Shown piece after piece: positions 6,984 to 9,941 of a DNA stretch of 9,941 nt. A program made the translations under genes and the position numbers. Within the stretch, counting starts at the first letter, position 1. Each line of letters starts with the position of its first letter. The stretch spans positions 1-9,941 of the forward strand of contig JAIPDU010000041.1 in NCBI GenBank assembly GCA_021737525.1, read 5' to 3'. The notes under the pieces are model-generated. The model was not told the origin of the DNA, made no database searches, and saw only the letters and a program-made list of their open reading frames with translations. This DNA is from Desulfohalobiaceae bacterium (lineage in GTDB: Bacteria > Desulfobacterota > Desulfovibrionia > Desulfovibrionales > Desulfothermaceae).

Positions 6984-7328
6984 ATGATCGAGGGCTTCCG
7001 CTTCGGCGAAATCGTTATAAGCGGGACAAGGTATGGAAACGATGTCAAGATCCTGGCCCAGGGGGATGTGATCCATCCCTGGTGGCGGGGGAGCGGGCAC
7101 CGTGTCGAGCCCGGGGATGTACAGGATATCCTCGGGGACGAGCCGCAAGTCCTGATTCTGGGCATGGGCCAGCCGGGACAGATGACTGCGAGTCCGGCCC
7201 TGCGCAACGAGTTGGACCGGATCGGGATCCGGCTCGTGGAGAAGCCCACCGCCCAGGCCATGGAAGAGTTTAACGCCGCCCTGGACCGGGGTGAGCGGGT
7301 CTGCGCCGGATTGCATCTTACCTGTTGA
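6984..7328 (+). CDS. Mth938-like domain protein (DUF498 family)
   Basis: This 114-residue protein matches the Mth938/AAMDC/NDUFAF3-like fold family over its whole length. It has FRFGEIVISGTRY at the start, HPWWRGSGHR around 31-40, a VLILGMGQPG strand-turn at 56-65, the helix near TAQAMEEFN, and the family's typical ending GLHLTC. Members are small, compact, single-domain proteins without a defined catalytic function; the mitochondrial relative NDUFAF3 is an assembly factor. The ATG follows GAGGTGGG (6971-6978) at good spacing. The cobU start lies 28 bases after its stop, so it heads the cobalamin operon. A direct role in cobalamin metabolism is not shown by the sequence. Confidence 0.88.
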   Translation: MIEGFRFGEIVISGTRYGNDVKILAQGDVIHPWWRGSGHRVEPGDVQDILGDEPQVLILGMGQPGQMTASPALRNELDRIGIRLVEKPTAQAMEEFNAALDRGERVCAGLHLTC

Positions 7329-7344
7329 GGCGTGGCCCGGAAAA

Positions 7345-7350
7345 GGGGAG
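7345..7350 (+). promoter_or_regulatory. Ribosome binding site deciding the GTG start of cobU
   Basis: GGGGAG lies 6 bases before GTG at 7357 and supports this start over the GTG at 7291, which would overlap the preceding gene. With the 7357 start the protein begins MAEVGFVLGG, putting the P-loop close to the N-terminus as usual for CobU. Confidence 0.75.
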
Positions 7351-7356
7351 TGTGTT

Positions 7357-7887
7357 GTGGCTGAAGTCGGCTTCGTTCTGGGCGGATGCAGGAGCGGCAA
7401 GAGCGGCTATGCCCAGAAAAAGGTCCTCGAGGCGAAGGAGCAGGACAAGATTTTCCTCGCCACTTGTGCGCCGCGGGATGACGAGATGCGTCTGAGAGTC
7501 GAGCGCCACCGCCTGGAGCGCGGGGACCGGTGGCGCACCGTGGAGGAGGGCTTGCTGCTTGAGGAGACGGTTCAAAACCAAGCCGGAAAGGATTCCGTGC
7601 TCCTGGTGGATTGTCTGGGGATGTGGGTCAGCAATCTCCTGGGAGAGGGCCTGGATGAGGCTGCCTGCCGCGAGCGGTTCACAGCCCTGGGCAGGGCTTT
7701 GGAGCGGACCGCGGGCCCGGTGTGGCTGGTCTCCAACGAGGTGGGCTGCGGGATTGTTCCCGGGGACGCTGTGAGCCGGAGCTATCGGGACCTGCTGGGA
7801 ATGCTGAATCAGGAGGTTGCCGGGATCTCGGACCGGGTGGTCTGGATGGTGGCCGGCCTGCCCGTGGAGATAAAGGGGGACTCATGA
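7357..7887 (+). CDS. cobU: Adenosylcobinamide kinase / guanylyltransferase
   Basis: This 176-residue enzyme phosphorylates adenosylcobinamide and then attaches GMP, giving adenosylcobinamide-GDP, the substrate that CobS uses next. It shows a P-loop GGCRSGKS at 9-16 and the RHRLERGDRW segment with His51 as the predicted guanylylated residue. It also has VDCLGMWVSNLL in the middle and the family block VSNEVGCGIVP with SRSYRDLLGMLNQ near the C-terminus. Length is normal for CobU/CobP. The third P-loop residue is Cys where Ala is common. The last codons overlap the cobS start by ATGA at 7884-7887, indicating translational coupling. Confidence 0.95.
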   Translation: MAEVGFVLGGCRSGKSGYAQKKVLEAKEQDKIFLATCAPRDDEMRLRVERHRLERGDRWRTVEEGLLLEETVQNQAGKDSVLLVDCLGMWVSNLLGEGLDEAACRERFTALGRALERTAGPVWLVSNEVGCGIVPGDAVSRSYRDLLGMLNQEVAGISDRVVWMVAGLPVEIKGDS

Positions 7888-8609
7888 GGCGCTTCCTCGG
7901 GGCCCTGCGATTCATGACCTCCCTCCCTCTGGGCCGCGGAGGCGCTGACTCCTTCCAGCCGCAAGGCATGGGGCCGTATTTTCCCCTGGTCGGGATTGGG
8001 CTGGGGCTCATTCTCGCCCTTGCGGACGGGCTCTTCCTCACCCTCTGGTCCGGGCCCGTGGCAGCCTGGCTGGACGTGGTCCTCTTGATCCTGCTTACCG
8101 GGGCGCTGCATCTGGATGGCCTGGGAGACGCAGCTGACGGGCTTTTCAGTCATCGCGGCCGGGCCGAGGCCCTAGAGATCATGAAGGACACCCGTGTGGG
8201 TGTGATGGGCCTAGTTGCCGTGATCGCGGTCCTGGGCATCAAGTGGGGCGGCATTCTGGGCCTGGAGCAGGGGAGGTGGCTGGCCCTGATCCTGGTTCCG
8301 GGTTATTCCCGCAGCTCCCTGCTCCTGGCCATGCGTTTCCTCCCCTATGGCAGGCCCGAGGGGGGGCTGGGCAGCGAATTCTGCCGGATAGGTCCGGGAT
8401 GGCGATCCTTTTGGGGGCTGGGGCTGCTCGTGGCCTGCTCCCTTTTCCTCGGATGGGGTGCCCTTGTGCTCAACGCCGCATTCGCGGGCCTCACCTTCCT
8501 GATCCTTTGGTTTTACGCCCGCCGGATCGGCTGCATTACCGGAGATACACTCGGTGCAATGAACGAGGTGCTCGAGGCCGGCCTATTCCTCGCCCTGGCC
8601 GCTGTCTGA
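7884..8609 (+). CDS. cobS: Adenosylcobinamide-GDP ribazoletransferase (cobalamin synthase)
   Basis: This 241-residue polytopic membrane enzyme joins adenosylcobinamide-GDP to alpha-ribazole (or its phosphate), the last joining step of B12 assembly. The family signature LDGLGDAADG lies at 77-86, and IMKDTRVGVMG follows at 99-109; these acidic residues bind metal and the diphosphate substrate. The N-terminal FLGALRFMTSLPLG is typical of CobS. Several hydrophobic helices fill the remainder. The ATG is preceded by AAAGGGGG (7873-7880) inside cobU. The stop codon lies inside the 3' end of the convergent DedA gene. CobT and CobC are not in the window. Confidence 0.95.
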   Translation: MRRFLGALRFMTSLPLGRGGADSFQPQGMGPYFPLVGIGLGLILALADGLFLTLWSGPVAAWLDVVLLILLTGALHLDGLGDAADGLFSHRGRAEALEIMKDTRVGVMGLVAVIAVLGIKWGGILGLEQGRWLALILVPGYSRSSLLLAMRFLPYGRPEGGLGSEFCRIGPGWRSFWGLGLLVACSLFLGWGALVLNAAFAGLTFLILWFYARRIGCITGDTLGAMNEVLEAGLFLALAAV

Positions 8610-9212
8610 GGTTTGTTTCCGCTTTTTCAGGAAAAGGAGATAGGCCCCGCCGAGGAGGAGGCAGAAAAGGACGGCCACAAGGGTGGCGTCGCGCAGATAG
8701 GTCGAAATCAGCTCCGGATTCTGGCCGAACCAGAATCCCAGCAGGGCCAGCACCGCGACCCAGCACCCCGCCCCCAGGGCGGTGAACAGGCAAAAGAGGA
8801 AGAGGTCCATCCTGGCCAGGCCCGCGGGGAGGGAGATGTACTGCCGGACTCCGGGCAGGAGCCTGGCGATGAAGGTGCTGATATGGCCGTGCCGATCGAA
8901 GAAGACCTCGGCCCGGTGCAAGGACTTGGGGCCGATAAAGAGGTAACGCCCGTAGCGCAAGAGGAACGGCCTGCCCACGACCAGGGCCAGCCAGTAGTTG
9001 AACAGCCCGCCAAGCAAACTGCCTCCGGTTCCGGCCAGGATGACCAGCCAGAGATTCATGGACCCCCTCGCAGCCAGATAGCCCGCCGGCGGGATGACCA
9101 CTTCGCTGGGGAAGGGGAAGAAGGAGGATTCCAGAAACATCAGCCCTGCCACGCCCAGGTAGCTGATCTGGCCGATCGCCTCCAGGATCCAGTGCGCCAT
9201 CTCCTGCAGCAT
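8583..9212 (-). CDS. DedA/SNARE-associated family membrane protein
   Basis: This 209-residue inner-membrane protein is of the DedA family, whose members are implicated in lipid carrier flipping and envelope homeostasis. It shows the conserved N-terminal block YLGVAGLMFLESSFFPFPSE (Glu28, Glu37) and PPAGYLA. It also has FFDRHGHISTFIARLLPGVR with Arg117, Pro120 and Arg123, then LPAGLARM. Further hydrophobic helices lie at about 137-163 and 174-195, and a basic then acidic tail ends it. The start at 9212 fits the usual MLQEMAHWI-type opening. Its Shine-Dalgarno is weak (GAGAAG), and the Met four codons later has AGGAG with no spacer. It converges on cobS and overlaps it by 27 bases. Confidence 0.9.
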   Translation of the reverse strand: MLQEMAHWILEAIGQISYLGVAGLMFLESSFFPFPSEVVIPPAGYLAARGSMNLWLVILAGTGGSLLGGLFNYWLALVVGRPFLLRYGRYLFIGPKSLHRAEVFFDRHGHISTFIARLLPGVRQYISLPAGLARMDLFLFCLFTALGAGCWVAVLALLGFWFGQNPELISTYLRDATLVAVLFCLLLGGAYLLFLKKRKQTSDSGQGEE

Positions 9213-9416
9213 ATGCTTCTCTGCCTTTAGTGGACCCGTATCAGGGCGATTGAATGTTTGCGGCAAGGGGCTGACTTGTCGATCAGAGCCGGGAAAGCGA
9301 CGGATTCCGTCCGCAAACAGGGCCAACCTACGTGCTTTTCAGGATGATGGCAATTCGTGGGGATTGGCTTTCGCTATGGCGTATTTTTTCACGGAGCTTG
9401 AAGCGTCCCGGATAAT

Positions 9417-9438
9417 ACGCTTATTGATTCAGATCCGC
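9417..9438 (+). repeat. Left terminal inverted repeat
   Basis: These 22 bases, opening ACGCTTATTGATTCAG and closing ATCCGC, are the exact reverse complement of 9738-9759. The match stops at 9416/9760. Confidence 0.85.
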
Positions 9439-9502
9439 GAAAGCCACCACGGGGCTTTTCGAGCGAGGAGGCTCCGGTTCTGAATTTTCTAAGGCTCCTC
9501 CT

Positions 9503-9524
9503 GTGGGGGCACCCCTGCCCCCAC
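9503..9524 (+). repeat. Perfect 9-bp hairpin nested in the left arm
   Basis: GTGGGGGCA (9503-9511) and TGCCCCCAC (9516-9524) are perfect complements around a CCCC loop. Most of this hairpin is missing from the right arm, which has only two bases in the corresponding place, so it looks like an insertion in, or local duplication of, the left arm. Confidence 0.7.
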
Positions 9525-9737
9525 CCGACTCGAGGTGTATACAGGTATGATCAGTAAAAGCACTCCCCAAAATCTATGGTATATCCGCACACATTGGCCT
9601 TGTTGCGGTCGGGTTTCCCCCACAGGAGGAGCCAAGAAAATTATGCAGAACCTCCACCTAAACGCTCGAAAAACCCCGTGGTGGCTTCTTCCTACCTATT
9701 CGAAATGGGTAATGAACTCTTCAGAAAATATTTTTAT

Positions 9738-9759
9738 GCGGATCTGAATCAATAAGCGT
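9738..9759 (-). repeat. Right terminal inverted repeat
   Basis: Exact reverse complement of 9417-9438. It lies 83 bases before the dnaX start codon, so the element sits close to the dnaX control region. Confidence 0.85.
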
Positions 9760-9842
9760 TTGCTTTGATTTTCTTGCTTGTCTGCTTGCAAGAGAACAAG
9801 TAAATCTCGATCCGGGCGGGAGGCGACGCAAAGCGGGAGCGT

Positions 9843-9941
9843 ATGGACAACAGGCATCTCACCAACCTCTACAGGCCGCGGACCTTTGCCCAGGTCCTGG
9901 GGCAGGAGGCCCTGTGCCGGATCCTGTCCCGGGCCGCGGAG
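9843..9941 (+). CDS. dnaX: DNA polymerase III subunit gamma/tau, N-terminal fragment
   Basis: The window ends after 33 codons of this gene. The visible protein, MDNRHLTNLYRPRTFAQVLG followed by QEALCRILSRAAE, matches the start of DnaX, where the clamp-loader AAA+ domain opens with a K/LYRPxTFxxVxGQE block. The P-loop lies beyond the edge. DnaX loads the sliding clamp and holds the replicase together. The ATG follows GGGAG (9835-9839) at a short spacing of 3 bases, and an in-frame TAA at 9801 with no other start between them supports this start. RarA or RFC-type loaders share the GQE motif, but the YRPRTF context favours DnaX. Confidence 0.85.
   Translation, partial: MDNRHLTNLYRPRTFAQVLGQEALCRILSRAAE

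Larger units (their letters stand above)
9417..9759. mobile_element. 343-base foldback (MITE-like) element with 22-base terminal inverted repeats
   Basis: The outer ends are perfect inverted repeats of 22 bases: the left begins ACGCTTATTG and the right ends CAATAAGCGT. Further inside, the arms remain complementary in blocks: AAGCCACCACGGGG (9441-9454) with 9674-9687; CGAGCG (9460-9465) with CGCTCG (9663-9668); GGTTCTG (9476-9482) with its diverged partner near 9645-9652; a perfect 17-base block at 9493-9509 with 9617-9633; and ACCCGAC (9523-9529) with GTCGGGT (9608-9614). The central loop is about 78 bases. No transposase is encoded, so if mobile it would depend on an enzyme elsewhere. I see no clear target-site duplication. 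A structured intergenic repeat that is not mobile is the main alternative. Confidence 0.65.
9213..9842. other. 630-base gene-free region between DedA and dnaX
   Basis: This region holds no convincing gene. From 9213 to 9416 it should contain the DedA promoter on the minus strand, but I see no strong -35/-10 pair. From 9417 to 9759 it is filled by a foldback repeat element. From 9760 to 9842 it holds an imperfect CTTG/CAAG hairpin (9777-9800) and the dnaX ribosome binding site. Small open frames inside it cross the inverted-repeat arms and are not likely proteins. Confidence 0.6.

Noticed and set aside
8613..9230. 205-residue plus-strand open frame opposite DedA
   Set aside because: Mirror frame of a clear DedA protein; Gln/Glu/Gly-rich with no domain.
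9535..9747. 70-residue open frame inside the foldback element, possible transposase remnant
   Set aside because: It spans the loop and right arm of the inverted repeat and has no transposase motif; there is no ribosome binding site.
9405..9775. Target-site duplication flanking the foldback element
   Set aside because: The bases just outside the terminal repeats (GGATAAT on the left, TTGCTTTG on the right) do not match as direct repeats.
9760..9842. Signal recognition particle RNA, sometimes encoded before dnaX
   Set aside because: The conserved SRP RNA core around GGAAGCAG is absent and the space is too short.

Overview
The window reads as a chromosomal segment of a GC-rich Gram-negative bacterium. 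The best guess is a sulfate-reducing or related deltaproteobacterium (Desulfobacterota, Desulfovibrionales-like). That guess rests on three things seen here: a DUF4390 protein directly coupled to an NtrY/NtrX-type two-component pair, an orphan MoaD/ThiS-type sulfur carrier, and a DnaX N-terminus ending in ILSRAAE. It is inference, because no rRNA or other marker gene is present.

Layout. Positions 1-406 hold no convincing gene; the first ~57 bases resemble a repeat that recurs at the other end of the window. Positions 407-4567 are a tight three-gene operon: a secreted DUF4390 protein, a membrane NtrY-like histidine kinase starting 2 bases later, and a sigma-54-dependent NtrX/NtrC-type response regulator 16 bases after that. 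Positions 4568-4955 are a structured gene-free leader, followed by a 74-residue MoaD/ThiS-family sulfur carrier (4956-5180) that ends at a clear intrinsic terminator (5236-5260). Next is a membrane-anchored M23 peptidoglycan endopeptidase of the MepM/YebA type (5305-6783). After a 200-base spacer comes a cobalamin-related operon (6984-8609): an Mth938-like (DUF498) protein, CobU and CobS, with CobU and CobS overlapping by ATGA. A DedA-family membrane protein runs in the opposite direction (9212-8583), and its 3' end overlaps that of cobS. The 630-base gap after it holds a 343-base foldback element with 22-base perfect terminal inverted repeats. The window closes with the first 33 codons of dnaX.

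How the genes work together. The kinase and regulator form an envelope-sensing phosphorelay that should activate sigma-54 promoters; DUF4390 is a candidate periplasmic partner of the kinase. CobU and CobS perform consecutive steps of nucleotide-loop assembly in B12 synthesis. The M23 and DedA proteins are ordinary envelope functions.

Most of the window is conventional. The most unusual part is the foldback repeat at 9417-9759 and its diverged relative at the window start. I did not find a convincing new multi-gene system.
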